DNA of 64,000 nt from Candidatus Methanomethylicaceae archaeon (GTDB lineage Archaea > Thermoproteota > Methanomethylicia > Methanomethylicales > Methanomethylicaceae). The notes under the pieces are model-generated. The model was not told the origin of the DNA. It did not search any database and saw only the letters and a list, made by a program, of their open reading frames with translations. A program made the position numbers and the translations under genes. Within the stretch, counting starts at the first letter, position 1; each line of letters begins with the position of its first letter. The stretch is from the NCBI GenBank assembly GCA_026414165.1, contig JAOAJN010000005.1, forward strand, positions 340 to 64,339, written 5' to 3'. Positions 7,902 through 16,639 of this stretch are shown here, in pieces.

Positions 7902-9162
7902 GGTCTTCAAATGTAAGAATTGTTATCCCTTGGGGTCTCTTTGCAATATTTCCTATCCTAGCACCTATTACAAAGCTAACCCCTTTATTACTTGAAATGT
8001 CTAAGAGTCTTTGTGTCACCACACCATCAAACACTATTCCATAGATCTTATCGTTTATGCTCTGTAAAACATCAGCCAATTCTCTGACTGCAACTTTCTG
8101 CTTAATCTCCCAAGCTTCGTCTAATAAGTTCGCCTCTAGACTTCCTTGTAACTGCCCGATCATCTCCCTCACTTTAGCCAAGTCTAATCCTGGAGGGGTT
8201 GGATGCTCTTTCTCCACCTTAGGGGGGGCCCTCTCAACAAACTCAACAGCTCTTTCTTTTTCTACCTCCTCTGTGATGGTCTCAGGGTAAGCTTCTTTCT
8301 GCACCGTCTCATGCCTTGAGGGCTCCTTTCTCTCGGGTACTGTCAACTGATACTGCTCCACAGGTATTTTACTGCGTAAACATTTCGCTATCTCTTTGCC
8401 TGTGAGCTCCTCCACCTCTTTTCCAGGGGGCGCCCTCGCTATGTAGTCTATATCTGCAACCTGTAACAACTCCCTTAGGATCAACTCGCCGCCTCTATCC
8501 CCGTCAACAAATGCTATAATTGTCTTCTTTTTACTTAGATCCTTTATTGTGTCTGGGACCGACGCACCTTCCATTCCTATGACATTTTTGTAACCATGAC
8601 GCAGCATATTTATTACATCTGCACGGCCTTCCGTCACAATAACAGTATCTGATTTATCCACATCAGGTCCTGCTGGCAGATTATCTGGTCCATACTTGCT
8701 AATCTCATGGACCCTAACGGACTTCATTATCTCCTCAGAAAGTTCCTTTATCTCGAAAGTACTTTCCGTCTCCCAATGGATGAGAATCTCTCTGGCGCGC
8801 TCGATTATCTTACGTCTCTTCTCTTCTCGAACATCCTCTATCTTTTTAATATAGACCTTGGCCGAACATGGTCCAACTTTGTCAATGGTCTCAATAGCTG
8901 CTGCTATAATCGCAGTCTCTACCCTATCTAAGCTCGAGGGTATTACCATCTCTCCGTAAGATCTGCCGGACTTCGACTCTAGCTCAACTTGGATTCTGCC
9001 TATTCTCCCGCTCTTTTGAAGTTCTCTAAGATCCAACTCCTCGCCCAAGAGACCCTCTGTTTGACCGAAGATAGCACCAATGACGTCTGGTTTATCTACA
9101 ACACCATCAATCTCTATTCCGGCATATATAGTGTACTTTGCAGTAGTTGGCGTTCCACCCAT
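7885..9162 (-). CDS. dnaG: Archaeal DnaG-like primase (exosome-associated)
   Basis: 425-residue archaeal DnaG. The TOPRIM domain spans about residues 165-260, with the conserved glutamate in IVTEGRAD and the metal-binding DGDRGG. It is followed by a Pro/Glu-rich linker (about 285-320) and a C-terminal domain. In archaea this protein is a stable subunit of the RNA exosome and can also make primers in vitro. The start is ATG 9162 behind a strong GGAGGTGA. The minus-strand leader contains an AGCCC/GGGCT hairpin about 30 nt upstream of the start. The exosome partner Csl4 is encoded at 63 kb. Confidence 0.94.
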   Translation of the reverse strand: MGGTPTTAKYTIYAGIEIDGVVDKPDVIGAIFGQTEGLLGEELDLRELQKSGRIGRIQVELESKSGRSYGEMVIPSSLDRVETAIIAAAIETIDKVGPCSAKVYIKKIEDVREEKRRKIIERAREILIHWETESTFEIKELSEEIMKSVRVHEISKYGPDNLPAGPDVDKSDTVIVTEGRADVINMLRHGYKNVIGMEGASVPDTIKDLSKKKTIIAFVDGDRGGELILRELLQVADIDYIARAPPGKEVEELTGKEIAKCLRSKIPVEQYQLTVPERKEPSRHETVQKEAYPETITEEVEKERAVEFVERAPPKVEKEHPTPPGLDLAKVREMIGQLQGSLEANLLDEAWEIKQKVAVRELADVLQSINDKIYGIVFDGVVTQRLLDISSNKGVSFVIGARIGNIAKRPQGITILTFEDLMASQ

Positions 9163-9345
9163 AACCGCTCACCTCCAAAAAACTTATCAAGCCCTCCATC
9201 GGGCTATGGGTGTTGCCTTTACACTACACATTTTACCTAATATATGAGTTAACATAGTAAGCGTGACACCTCATCCTATTAACTAATTAAATTTGATTTA
9301 GTAAAAATTAAAAATCTCGACTTAAAAACCTTCCTATTCGCACTT

Positions 9346-10410
9346 TCATCTTAGCTGTTGCATTAGATCCTGCGCTTCTTTGTTCTTGCTAAAGTATTCT
9401 CTGACAGGCACAAGCATTCTTGAAAGTTCTTCGGATACTGCATTCTTGAGATCTAATGGGTGAATCTTTCCTTGAGAATAAATCGTCACCAACGCCTCTG
9501 CAGACTCGATAATCAAATCCCCTCCATACCTTGCGTCCCTCTTAATTACAAACCCTTCATTCCTGTTCAATATTATGCGAGTGGCAATGTCCAACACTGG
9601 GTTTCCTTGGACGACCGCGGGGGGGCAATATGCTTTATTTATCTTTGACTTGATCTCCTCCTGAGAATCATGAATGAAGATACAAGTCTCTGGCTTAGAT
9701 TTACTCATTTTTTGCTCAATCATTGCCTCTTCCTCTGAGAGATTCCCCTCCATTCTTCCTTTACCCTGCAAGCCTGGAAGAAGGGGGGTGTGTATTGCGA
9801 TAGGTTTTTTATGCGAATAAACTTCTGCCACTTCCCGCGCCAAAACATGCGCCCTTCTTTGATCCATTCCGCCTAAACAAATATCAAGATCTAGGAAAAA
9901 TATGTCCTCTACTTGCATGCAAGGATAAATGAGTTTTGAGAAATCAACAACAGACTCGTCTTCCTTTCTACCCATTATCGTAAAAGCCCTCTTTATTCTT
10001 GATAATGAAAGAGTCTTTGCGATCTTCAGAAGACCTTCCCAATATTCTTTCTTATCAATTAATTCGTCAGCCTTTATAAGGTTCAGCCTATCAACGTCTA
10101 CCCCTAATGCTCTAAGGCAATGTTCTATATAATTCGCACACGCATTTATCTTGGATAGATCTCCGCCGAATTTATCGTTTATCCACGCATGCCAAGTAGC
10201 CTCCAAAAGCGTCATTTTAACACCAACATCCATCAAATCCTTAAGCTTGTTGACCCATATTACCCATCCTAAGTGGAACAAACCAGAAGGCTCGACCCCT
10301 ATGTAACCTTTGGGTGAAGTATTTGTCTCGAATAACTCTTGGAGATCCTTTCTTGTTATAACTTCTTGTGTGTTTCTTACAACTTTTTCCACTTTTGTCA
10401 TGACGTCCAT
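9346..10410 (-). CDS. tyrS: Tyrosyl-tRNA synthetase
   Basis: 354-residue class I synthetase. The HIGH-type motif is HLGW in PSGLFHLGW near residue 43, the GGMDQRRAH stretch is the tyrosine-specific active-site signature, and KMSKS lies near residue 235. Length and lack of a C-terminal S4 domain fit archaeal TyrRS. Two in-frame ATGs exist (10410 and 10401). AGGGGG lies 10 nt before the first. No promoter is obvious between the gene and the structured RNA at 10432-10537, so the mRNA may carry that RNA as a leader or be processed from it. Confidence 0.93.
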   Translation of the reverse strand: MDVMTKVEKVVRNTQEVITRKDLQELFETNTSPKGYIGVEPSGLFHLGWVIWVNKLKDLMDVGVKMTLLEATWHAWINDKFGGDLSKINACANYIEHCLRALGVDVDRLNLIKADELIDKKEYWEGLLKIAKTLSLSRIKRAFTIMGRKEDESVVDFSKLIYPCMQVEDIFFLDLDICLGGMDQRRAHVLAREVAEVYSHKKPIAIHTPLLPGLQGKGRMEGNLSEEEAMIEQKMSKSKPETCIFIHDSQEEIKSKINKAYCPPAVVQGNPVLDIATRIILNRNEGFVIKRDARYGGDLIIESAEALVTIYSQGKIHPLDLKNAVSEELSRMLVPVREYFSKNKEAQDLMQQLR

Positions 10411-10431
10411 TATTTAATGCCCCCTAGTATT

Positions 10432-10537
10432 GGGCAAGCCGCCGTGTTGCCCGATGCTAACACCCGGCCTCATCGAAGGACTTTTCATCCAGCTCAGGCG
10501 GGCTCTCTCTCATCGGGATCTATCCGGCGGCCTGCCC
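10432..10537 (-). ncRNA. Candidate H/ACA-like guide RNA A, enclosed by an outer helix
   Basis: The minus strand folds into a long interrupted hairpin. The outer helix is 13 bp (10525-10537 with 10432-10444, one G-U). A 7-bp helix follows (CCCGATG with CATCGGG), then an internal pocket (AGAGAGA, 10504-10510, opposite GTTAG, 10457-10461), then an upper helix that contains CTGA opposite GATGA, the sheared-pair pattern of an L7Ae kink-turn. An ACA (10447-10445) lies exactly 14 nt beyond the upper helix, the archaeal H/ACA spacing. A TATA-like GTTAAATAA at 10567-10559 is centred 26 nt upstream of the 5' end. The pocket arms would be the guide. The target is unknown. The outer helix beyond ACA is unusual. 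Confidence 0.5.
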
Positions 10538-10574
10538 GTGAATCTAATTAAAACTTCCTTATTTAACTATTTGA

Positions 10575-10670
10575 GCCGTGAGGCTGTTGCGGGTGTGGGT
10601 TAGGTCATGTTCATCGCTGAGCAACGCTCGACTCACTTGACCCCTTCGACCCGCTCTTTCACCTCACGGC
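10575..10670 (-). ncRNA. Candidate H/ACA-like guide RNA B, same architecture as RNA A
   Basis: This is the second structured RNA just upstream of RNA A on the same strand. The outer helix is 9 bp (GCCGTGAGG, complement of 10662-10670, with CCTCACGGC at 10575-10583). A 6-bp helix follows (GCGGGT with ACCCGC), then a pocket (CGAAGG at 10643-10648 opposite TAACCCAC at 10595-10602), a GGTCA/TGACC upper helix and a kink-turn-like TGAG opposite GATGA, capped by GAGC-GTT-GCTC. ACA (10587-10585) lies 15 nt past the upper helix. A TATA-like GATATAAG (10702-10695) is about 28 nt upstream of the 5' end. The sequence differs from RNA A, so the shared plan is architectural. Targets are unknown. Confidence 0.48.
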
Positions 10671-10805
10671 GCTCGGCTCCCACCTCATCGCAATCTTATA
10701 TCTGTAATAACCTAAAGATAAACTTTGCAAAAATCAAAAATTGACTTTTTGTTTTCATAGATGCTAATCTTAAACTGCACTATGTGTAGCAATCCGTCCA
10801 TTTCA

Positions 10806-12452
10806 TCAATGTCCTAACAATGATGAAAGATCACATTCTAATGCTCCAACAGGAAACTCAAGACCGAACTTCACCAGAACTTGAGGTGATATCTCCCCGA
10901 CCACGCCGATCTCGTCACCATCGAGTATAATCTTTGCCGTTCGCCCTTCTAAGAATGGAGCCTTATGATATGGCTCAAATTTTATGGACTTAGATAGGTT
11001 AGTAAACAAAGAGGCAGCCACCGCCTGTATATCCTCATAGCTCACCTTATGGTCTGCAATAGCTGCTGCCAAATGCGTTGAAACTTTTGGCAACCCTCCC
11101 TTAACAAAAATCACATCGCCGCACTCGAAAATGCGCTGTGGGTATGCATGGTGTGTGTTCTGTCCCAAAAATTGCAAGAGTTTGGGCAAAATGCAATCCC
11201 TTAAGACTGCAAACTCGGAAGATACTGGGTTTATCAGTTCCACGAGATCCCTTTTATCCATGAGTACCTTATCTTCCAAGACCGATTTGTTACTAAGTAA
11301 GTATGTAATCACTTCTTGAAAGCCCATGCCAATCATTATGTCCCTTATTCGTTTTCTGATCCTGCTCCCTTTAAGTGGTCTCCCTATAGTTGCAACTTTA
11401 GGCGTCTCTGGCTCTATATTATTTAAACCAAGTGCAATTACAATATCTTCAACTAAATCAACCTCATGAATAATGTCTGCTCTATAAGGGGGCGAAAATA
11501 CAACCAGCTTCCCTCCTTCTTCTTCAACGTCATGCCCCATCCTCCTTAGAAGACCTAAAATCTCATCCAGCTTTAAGTCTAGACCTGCAACTTCTTTTAT
11601 CTTAGATGGACTTAGCTCAGTACGTACACGGTCCAGTTTTGGTGTAATAATCTCGCGCCCTCCATACAAAACCTCCGCCTGCTGGAGCACTCCGCCCCTT
11701 TCCATCAACGAAGTTACCAAAATATTTAAACAAAGATTTATTGTACGCTCCTCGGTACCTGTTACATCTATTATAATGTTTTTAGTCTCTTCTGTTACCT
11801 TTGTGTCTTCACTGTTTATTATGGGCGGCATTGAAAGAACCCTTCCTTTGGAGTCGCTGAGCAGTGGATATCTGCTCTTTCCCTCTAATATCCAAGCATA
11901 CTCGGCTCCCTTTGGAGTTCTTTTCAATATTTCGAAACCATTCATAGTCTCATTGAAACCTAATGGTGTAAATCTTATTTCATCAGGAGGGAGTGCCGCG
12001 TATACAAGTGGAGGGCATACCTTATCTATATCGTATATGCCGATTGACCCTTTTTTCCTGTTAGAGCAGTAAGTGCTATGAAGTTTCTCCTGAAGCTGCA
12101 TCATTTGAACCAAAGCCTCTTCGTCCAAAGTCAAATCGCGAACAACCGCGGACACTATATATGGTCGGACTTCTGACACAGAGGGATCCACTCTTATAAT
12201 AACAGGTTTTGCACCTTGGTAATGCCTAACCTTCAGTCTTGGTCCACTGTGGTAGAGTCTTATTCCTCGTGCAATTCCTTCACAACTGAAAAAATCGGGT
12301 CTATCTGATGTGACTTCCAAAGTTATCTTGTCTCCAACTATTTGCTCTGGTTCGCATTTCAATGCGGAGAGCGTATCATAGATTGTGCCATCATCAAGAT
12401 TGAGACTAATGAGCCGCTTAAGATCTTTCATGTCGATATTTATTGTAGGCAT
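10806..12452 (-). CDS. pheT: Phenylalanyl-tRNA synthetase beta subunit
   Basis: Archaeal/eukaryotic-type PheRS beta subunit of 548 residues, with the B3/B4 editing region in the N-terminal half (the SDRPDF motif near 50 and RPYIV near 100), a B5 DNA-binding-like domain (about 270-340) and a catalytic-like core at the C-terminus (near 360-545). It forms a heterotetramer with PheS. The ATG at 12452 (MPTINID) is preferred over the in-frame GTG at 12464, which lies inside the end of pheS. The ATG falls 2 nt after the pheS stop, with GGGTGG upstream, so translation is coupled. Confidence 0.95.
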   Translation of the reverse strand: MPTINIDMKDLKRLISLNLDDGTIYDTLSALKCEPEQIVGDKITLEVTSDRPDFFSCEGIARGIRLYHSGPRLKVRHYQGAKPVIIRVDPSVSEVRPYIVSAVVRDLTLDEEALVQMMQLQEKLHSTYCSNRKKGSIGIYDIDKVCPPLVYAALPPDEIRFTPLGFNETMNGFEILKRTPKGAEYAWILEGKSRYPLLSDSKGRVLSMPPIINSEDTKVTEETKNIIIDVTGTEERTINLCLNILVTSLMERGGVLQQAEVLYGGREIITPKLDRVRTELSPSKIKEVAGLDLKLDEILGLLRRMGHDVEEEGGKLVVFSPPYRADIIHEVDLVEDIVIALGLNNIEPETPKVATIGRPLKGSRIRKRIRDIMIGMGFQEVITYLLSNKSVLEDKVLMDKRDLVELINPVSSEFAVLRDCILPKLLQFLGQNTHHAYPQRIFECGDVIFVKGGLPKVSTHLAAAIADHKVSYEDIQAVAASLFTNLSKSIKFEPYHKAPFLEGRTAKIILDGDEIGVVGEISPQVLVKFGLEFPVGALECDLSSLLGH

Positions 12453-12454
12453 GT

Positions 12455-13927
12455 TTAAACCCACCCCTTCTCCCTTAGCATTCCTAAGTTTGATGTATGA
12501 AGTTCACGAATATCGTCAACTCCGAGCCTAATCATTGCTAGCCGGTCTATGCCAAATGCCCACGCTATAACAGGGAAATCTATACCAAGCGGTTTTGTTA
12601 CCTCTGGTCTGAAAAGTCCAGATCCCAAACACTCTATCCAACCAAGCGTTGGATGCCTAACATATGCCTCTATACTTGGCTCCGTAAATGGAAAATAGCT
12701 AGGTTTGAATTTTATCTCGTTGAACCCGAGTTGCATCGCAAATTCGTTAAGAATTCCTAGAAGGTGTCTAACGTTTATTCCATGATCACCCATTATCCCA
12801 TCAAGCTGACAGAACTCTACCATATGCTTCGAATCGATTACGTCTGGTCTGAATACTTTTGAAAGACAAAAAGCCTTGACCGGAGGGGTCCTGTGTTGCG
12901 ACAAATACCTAACAGAGACAGACGTTGTCTGACTTCTCAGGATTGGTCGACTTGCTATCTCTCTGCTCCACTTGTAGCCCCACCCCTTCGATCCGGTGCC
13001 CCCTCCGTTTTCATGGACTGCTTTGACCTTTGATATTACATCCTCGGAAGCATCGATTTGATGTATAACTCCTTTGACTTGGAAGCTGTCGTGTATTGCT
13101 CGTGCTGGATGATCTTGTGCTTGGAAGAGCGCATCGAAATTCCAAAACTCGCTCTCCACGTAAGGTCCAGAAGCTTCTTCGAAACCCATGGCAAATAGGA
13201 TCTCCTTGACTTCTTCCAAGAACTCTAAGTATGGGTGCTTTTTGCCGATGATAATCACCGGAGGCGAAGCTCTCACATCATAATGTGATAACCTCAAACT
13301 GCGCCATCTTCCAGACTTTAAAATATCAGATGTAAGGACTCTGCAGGTCTCCAATTCTTGAACGGATGCTTCTTTCACGAGCTCGACAACAAGGGTCTTT
13401 GAAGTCCTTAAGGACACTAATCCCCTCTTCTCCAACTCTTTAACCTTCTCCAACTCTTGGGGTGAGAGTGACGCCTTCTCAGGTCTGTCAGAGATCTTTT
13501 TGATCAAATCTTCGAGATCCGGAATTGCTTTCTTCTTGAGTAAAACCTTGGGCGTCCTGCCAGTTCTGTCAATTTCTATCACACCGCACCTCTTTCCCCA
13601 GCCCAAAGCTGCTGAGAATTCCCTTTCATCAAAATTTCTCTTGAGTTCATCAAGCTCGACTCCTCCCTCCTTAGAGCCTAACATGTTACAAAGTCGAGTC
13701 TCTGGCAGACCTATCTCTACACACTTCTTACCCTCTTCAGTAAGTTCATACCACTCCTTTATGATCTCTTGGGTTTCTACGTACCCCTTATCCCTTAAAA
13801 GAGATGATAATGGAAAGATGGACGAGATTGGCTCATTAAGAGCTGCTGCCAAAGAGGCAGCATCTGCCCTCCCGCCCAACTTCTTCAATGATTCGAGAAG
13901 ACGCACCTCGGATGAACTTAAGGACAT
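12455..13927 (-). CDS. pheS: Phenylalanyl-tRNA synthetase alpha subunit
   Basis: 490-residue archaeal PheRS alpha. N-terminal winged-helix repeats (about 1-200) precede the class II catalytic core, with motif 2 (around RSQTTSVSVRYL and KAFCLSKVFRPD) and motif 3 at the C-terminus (WAFGIDRLAM). Two adjacent ATGs exist. The second, at 13927, is 6 nt behind GGAGGT and is taken as the start, although 13930 is possible. pheT follows immediately. The gene upstream on this strand, PPAT, ends 12-15 nt before it, so PheRS lies in one operon with CoA and DUF1512 genes. Confidence 0.95.
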   Translation of the reverse strand: MSLSSSEVRLLESLKKLGGRADAASLAAALNEPISSIFPLSSLLRDKGYVETQEIIKEWYELTEEGKKCVEIGLPETRLCNMLGSKEGGVELDELKRNFDEREFSAALGWGKRCGVIEIDRTGRTPKVLLKKKAIPDLEDLIKKISDRPEKASLSPQELEKVKELEKRGLVSLRTSKTLVVELVKEASVQELETCRVLTSDILKSGRWRSLRLSHYDVRASPPVIIIGKKHPYLEFLEEVKEILFAMGFEEASGPYVESEFWNFDALFQAQDHPARAIHDSFQVKGVIHQIDASEDVISKVKAVHENGGGTGSKGWGYKWSREIASRPILRSQTTSVSVRYLSQHRTPPVKAFCLSKVFRPDVIDSKHMVEFCQLDGIMGDHGINVRHLLGILNEFAMQLGFNEIKFKPSYFPFTEPSIEAYVRHPTLGWIECLGSGLFRPEVTKPLGIDFPVIAWAFGIDRLAMIRLGVDDIRELHTSNLGMLREKGWV

Positions 13928-13941
13928 CATTCAACCTCCGA

Positions 13942-14418
13942 TTAGGCTTGACTTTTGAGTAGATTACCTTTTTCATCTATTTCTCTATTTCTAATTCTCG
14001 TAGATGAAATTGGGATACCATCCGAGGCCCTTACATAATCCACAACATATACCTTCATCCTCTTCATCCCTCGCTCCTCTCGTATCCTATTTGCCTCCTC
14101 GGCACGATGTACAGTTTCCTTGGTAACTACTATCCCCTCGATAGAAGGATCTGAGATGGTTGGACCAAAAGGATCCTCTAATTTAACTATACTCGCGCGC
14201 TCCATGAATCCTTTGCTCTTGAGGAACTCGATTAGTCTGGAAACTCTGACTCTAAAATCTTGGTCATGTGATTTACACACCGTTTTAAGAAACTCGTCAG
14301 AGGTCACTCCTATGATAACAAACTCACCCCTCTCAAAAGCATTAGAGATCAACCACTCATGCCCTAAGTGAAAATGGTCAAATGTACCACCAACGGCCAC
14401 AATCTTATTTTTTGGCAT
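13942..14418 (-). CDS. coaD: Phosphopantetheine adenylyltransferase, archaeal type
   Basis: 158-residue cytidylyltransferase-fold enzyme of the archaeal/eukaryotic PPAT family (COG1019). It transfers AMP from ATP to 4'-phosphopantetheine to give dephospho-CoA, the penultimate step of CoA synthesis. The signature GGTFDHFHLGH is at the N-terminus (residues 9-19, with the HxGH triad), and SSTRIR near the C-terminus is the second nucleotide-binding motif. The ATG at 14418 is chosen over upstream in-frame codons because those lie within the preceding gene, whose stop is at 14426-14424. The earlier CoA steps are encoded at 38-41 kb, so the pathway is split between two loci here. Confidence 0.92.
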   Translation of the reverse strand: MPKNKIVAVGGTFDHFHLGHEWLISNAFERGEFVIIGVTSDEFLKTVCKSHDQDFRVRVSRLIEFLKSKGFMERASIVKLEDPFGPTISDPSIEGIVVTKETVHRAEEANRIREERGMKRMKVYVVDYVRASDGIPISSTRIRNREIDEKGNLLKSQA

Positions 14419-14423
14419 CTCGC

Positions 14424-14792
14424 CTAATCCTTCTTTATCGATATGGCGTATATTGCACGTATGTATGAGGTGCCTGAGCACTTCTTGCAAGGTCCAATCT
14501 CTTTAAAAACATAATCGCCCTCTGAAAATGGTCTTTCTTCTCTAATGTCGCAACCTTTACATCCTATCACCGTAATCACGTTCTCTGTTGCGACCTCTGC
14601 CCTCTGTAAAGAACGCCCTCCGATAAAGTATATCCCCCATGATGCCGCAAGCAGTGCTAGCCCTGCTACCATCAGAACGTTGCTATAGTCGGATAGAGAG
14701 TCTACTATGGTTGCTAGCACGAACAAAATAAAGGCCCCCACAGTCAGAAGTATGGAAATCATTGCAAATTTTGGTTGCCGCTCTCTTTGCAT
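14424..14792 (-). CDS. Two-TM membrane protein with C-terminal zinc ribbon, unknown
   Basis: 122-residue protein. Two hydrophobic helices (about 12-30 and 40-58) are joined by a short loop, followed by a cytoplasmic domain with CKGC (near 78) and CKKC (near 102), a four-cysteine zinc ribbon. I do not recognise the family. It sits 5 nt upstream of the PPAT start and 12 nt downstream of DUF1512, inside an apparent five-gene leftward operon that ends with pheT. The function is unknown. Membrane-tethered zinc ribbons of this size occur often in archaea. Confidence 0.7.
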   Translation of the reverse strand: MQRERQPKFAMISILLTVGAFILFVLATIVDSLSDYSNVLMVAGLALLAASWGIYFIGGRSLQRAEVATENVITVIGCKGCDIREERPFSEGDYVFKEIGPCKKCSGTSYIRAIYAISIKKD

Positions 14793-14804
14793 TATAAATC
14801 ACCA

Positions 14805-15932
14805 CTACTGCCCGATTCCTATGGTATTACCAATACCTGCTATTATTACTACGTCTCCTTCCTTTGTCCTCTCTGCGATCGCCTTCTTTATCTTTTCTAT
14901 TATGACGTCTGAAGCCTCAACGATCTCCTTCTTCATTGTTGTTAAAGCCTCCTCAAGGTCCATTTTACAGACAATTGCATCAAGGGGAATCTTATACTTC
15001 GTAGCGACCTCCTCTATCTTATACTTTTCAGGACCTGGGTCGCCTATAGCCGCTCCAACACCCTCAACAACCTCTCCTGTATTCTCGCCCTCCAACTTCG
15101 AGGACGCATCCACCATGAATATTCTTGCGACCTTTCCGCCCATCTCTTCCACAAGCCTCTTCACAGCCTCTCCTGGCTTTCCAAGCAAGCCTCCAGGGCC
15201 TTCGGCCTTCAAAACATAAGCCTTTCTATTCGAAATGTTCGTCTCTGAACAGACTATGTCTTCAGCTATAACTCTCTTAGGTAGCCCATACATCAATTTT
15301 GAGGCTACTAAGGGGCCTAACCCATCACCAATGGGTTTTCCTGCCGAGAAGGTTTTCTGCGCATTAAAATACGCCTCTGCCATCTTCATTATAAGAGGCA
15401 ATTGCATATCCAACTGAACGAAAATCATCAGACTTTTAGTTTTTTTGCCCAGTATTAGAAAATGCCTTACAACCTTGAATATAAAGTTCAATGCCATTGC
15501 GGCTTCGAGTATGTCTTCAGTATTTGCTGCCTCCGCTTTTCCAGCTTTGGGCGCTATCTGGGCTACAAATGCCTTGAATCTGTCCCTACGATTATCCAAC
15601 AGATGCTCCAGTCTATTTAAGACGCCGAACGGGTCCCTATCTACAGGCTCTATTGTGAAAAAATCCAGAAATGCCGTAACTTGAGAACGGACATCTGTAT
15701 TTTCCTGTGCATATTTTTGTACGCTCTTCAGTGCCTCTTCTCTACTCTTATCTGCCAACATCTGCAGTTTAACCGTTGCTTTTTCCACATTCCTTTGGTA
15801 AGTCCATATCTGGAGTCTCTGATTGAAGAGTAAGATCATAGAAAAGAAAAATACCACCCATAGTATATTCAAAATTATTGAGGATAGATCATCGCCTATA
15901 GGAAATAGCCCCTGACCAACAGGAATTGCCAT
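14805..15932 (-). CDS. DUF1512 family membrane-anchored protein
   Basis: 375-residue member of the archaeal DUF1512 family. One N-terminal transmembrane helix (about 18-38) is followed by a charged helical region and a long soluble domain. The C-terminal part has glycine-rich stretches (GPGGLLGKPGEAV and the terminal IAGIGNTIGIGQ) that look like ligand-binding loops. The function is unknown. The ATG at 15932 is used; an in-frame TTG exists 21 nt upstream at 15953. It is the first gene of the apparent operon DUF1512-zinc ribbon-PPAT-PheS-PheT, with the 5S rRNA gene upstream on the same strand. Confidence 0.85.
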   Translation of the reverse strand: MAIPVGQGLFPIGDDLSSIILNILWVVFFFSMILLFNQRLQIWTYQRNVEKATVKLQMLADKSREEALKSVQKYAQENTDVRSQVTAFLDFFTIEPVDRDPFGVLNRLEHLLDNRRDRFKAFVAQIAPKAGKAEAANTEDILEAAMALNFIFKVVRHFLILGKKTKSLMIFVQLDMQLPLIMKMAEAYFNAQKTFSAGKPIGDGLGPLVASKLMYGLPKRVIAEDIVCSETNISNRKAYVLKAEGPGGLLGKPGEAVKRLVEEMGGKVARIFMVDASSKLEGENTGEVVEGVGAAIGDPGPEKYKIEEVATKYKIPLDAIVCKMDLEEALTTMKKEIVEASDVIIEKIKKAIAERTKEGDVVIIAGIGNTIGIGQ

Positions 15933-16016
15933 TTTTACCACAACAATGTTCAAGAGAATAAATATGTGAGATATATTTATTTCTAATTAGACTTCTAGAC
16001 AAAGTATTAAACAAGA

Positions 16017-16142
<126 letters not shown>

Positions 16143-16181
16143 AAATAGTAGAAAAAATATTGGTTTTTAAAGTTTACTATT

Positions 16182-16415
16182 CTACTGCTCCATGACTATC
16201 ATGGTCATCGTGGAGCGGACCTTGTCCAGCTGCCTTATCTTTTTCGTAACAGTCTCTCTTAGTTTCTCCAAGGTTTCGGACTCTAACATCACGATGATGT
16301 CATAGACGCCGTAGACCATGTATGCCTGCTTCACTTCCGGCACTTTCTTAATATTATCGAGAACCTCTTTGTCAGTCCCTGCTTCCACATTTACCAATAC
16401 AAAAGCAAGTGGCAT
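16182..16415 (-). CDS. Stand-alone Lrp/AsnC ligand-binding (RAM) domain protein
   Basis: 77-residue protein consisting only of the Lrp/AsnC C-terminal RAM domain (alpha-beta sandwich, with the GVYDIIVMLES stretch). No helix-turn-helix is present and no upstream in-frame DNA-binding domain exists. Such solitary RAM proteins form oligomers, bind amino acids and may modulate full-length Lrp regulators. The start is ATG 16415. It lies between tRNA-Trp and 5S rRNA on the same strand. Confidence 0.88.
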   Translation of the reverse strand: MPLAFVLVNVEAGTDKEVLDNIKKVPEVKQAYMVYGVYDIIVMLESETLEKLRETVTKKIRQLDKVRSTMTMIVMEQ

Positions 16416-16535
16416 TCTTACACCCTATTATGATATCGACGATTTAACTTATAACTTCTTTGGACCGATTTATGCAAATTCTATAGAAAACCTAGATGGT
16501 GGGGCTGGAGGGACTTGAACCCCCGACATGCGGGT

Positions 16536-16600
16536 CGCCCCGCTCTAGCAGCTCCAGAAGACAATCATCCCCCAAAGGGTCAAATTCTAGTGCTAGACCT
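16536..16600 (-). other. Canonical tRNA-Trp intron (position 37/38), guide-like
   Basis: 65-nt intron at the canonical archaeal site. It contains TCTGGAGC, a perfect complement of the exon anticodon-loop sequence GCTCCAGA. In other archaea the tRNA-Trp intron acts as a box C/D guide for methylation of positions 34 and 39. A GATGAT stretch before the antisense element could be a degenerate box C, but the boxes are not perfect. The intron also begins with GGTCTAGCAC after one base, an exact copy of ten bases in the exon D arm. Confidence 0.7.
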
Positions 16601-16609
16601 CTGGAGCCC

Positions 16610-16639
16610 TTAACGAGACGAAGGTACTGCCTTCGTCTT
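16610..16639 (-). other. Non-canonical tRNA-Trp intron in the anticodon stem
   Basis: 30-nt insertion between tRNA positions 28 and 29. It forms a perfect 9-bp hairpin, AGACGAAGG with CCTTCGTCT around a CAGTA loop. Removing it restores the GCGGG anticodon stem. The exact splice points could shift by one base because flanking G residues are ambiguous. Confidence 0.7.

Noticed and set aside
9163-9345. Attenuator before dnaG
   Set aside because: An AGCCC/GGGCT hairpin with a later T-run lies in the leader, but the T-run overlaps the Shine-Dalgarno spacer and archaeal attenuation of this type is not established.
10432-10670. RNase P RNA or a riboswitch for TyrRS
   Set aside because: GATGAAAAGTCC in RNA A recalled the RNase P conserved region I, but the full set of conserved regions and P4 pairing are missing and each RNA is only about 100 nt. 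No known archaeal riboswitch class fits, whereas the ACA spacing fits H/ACA.
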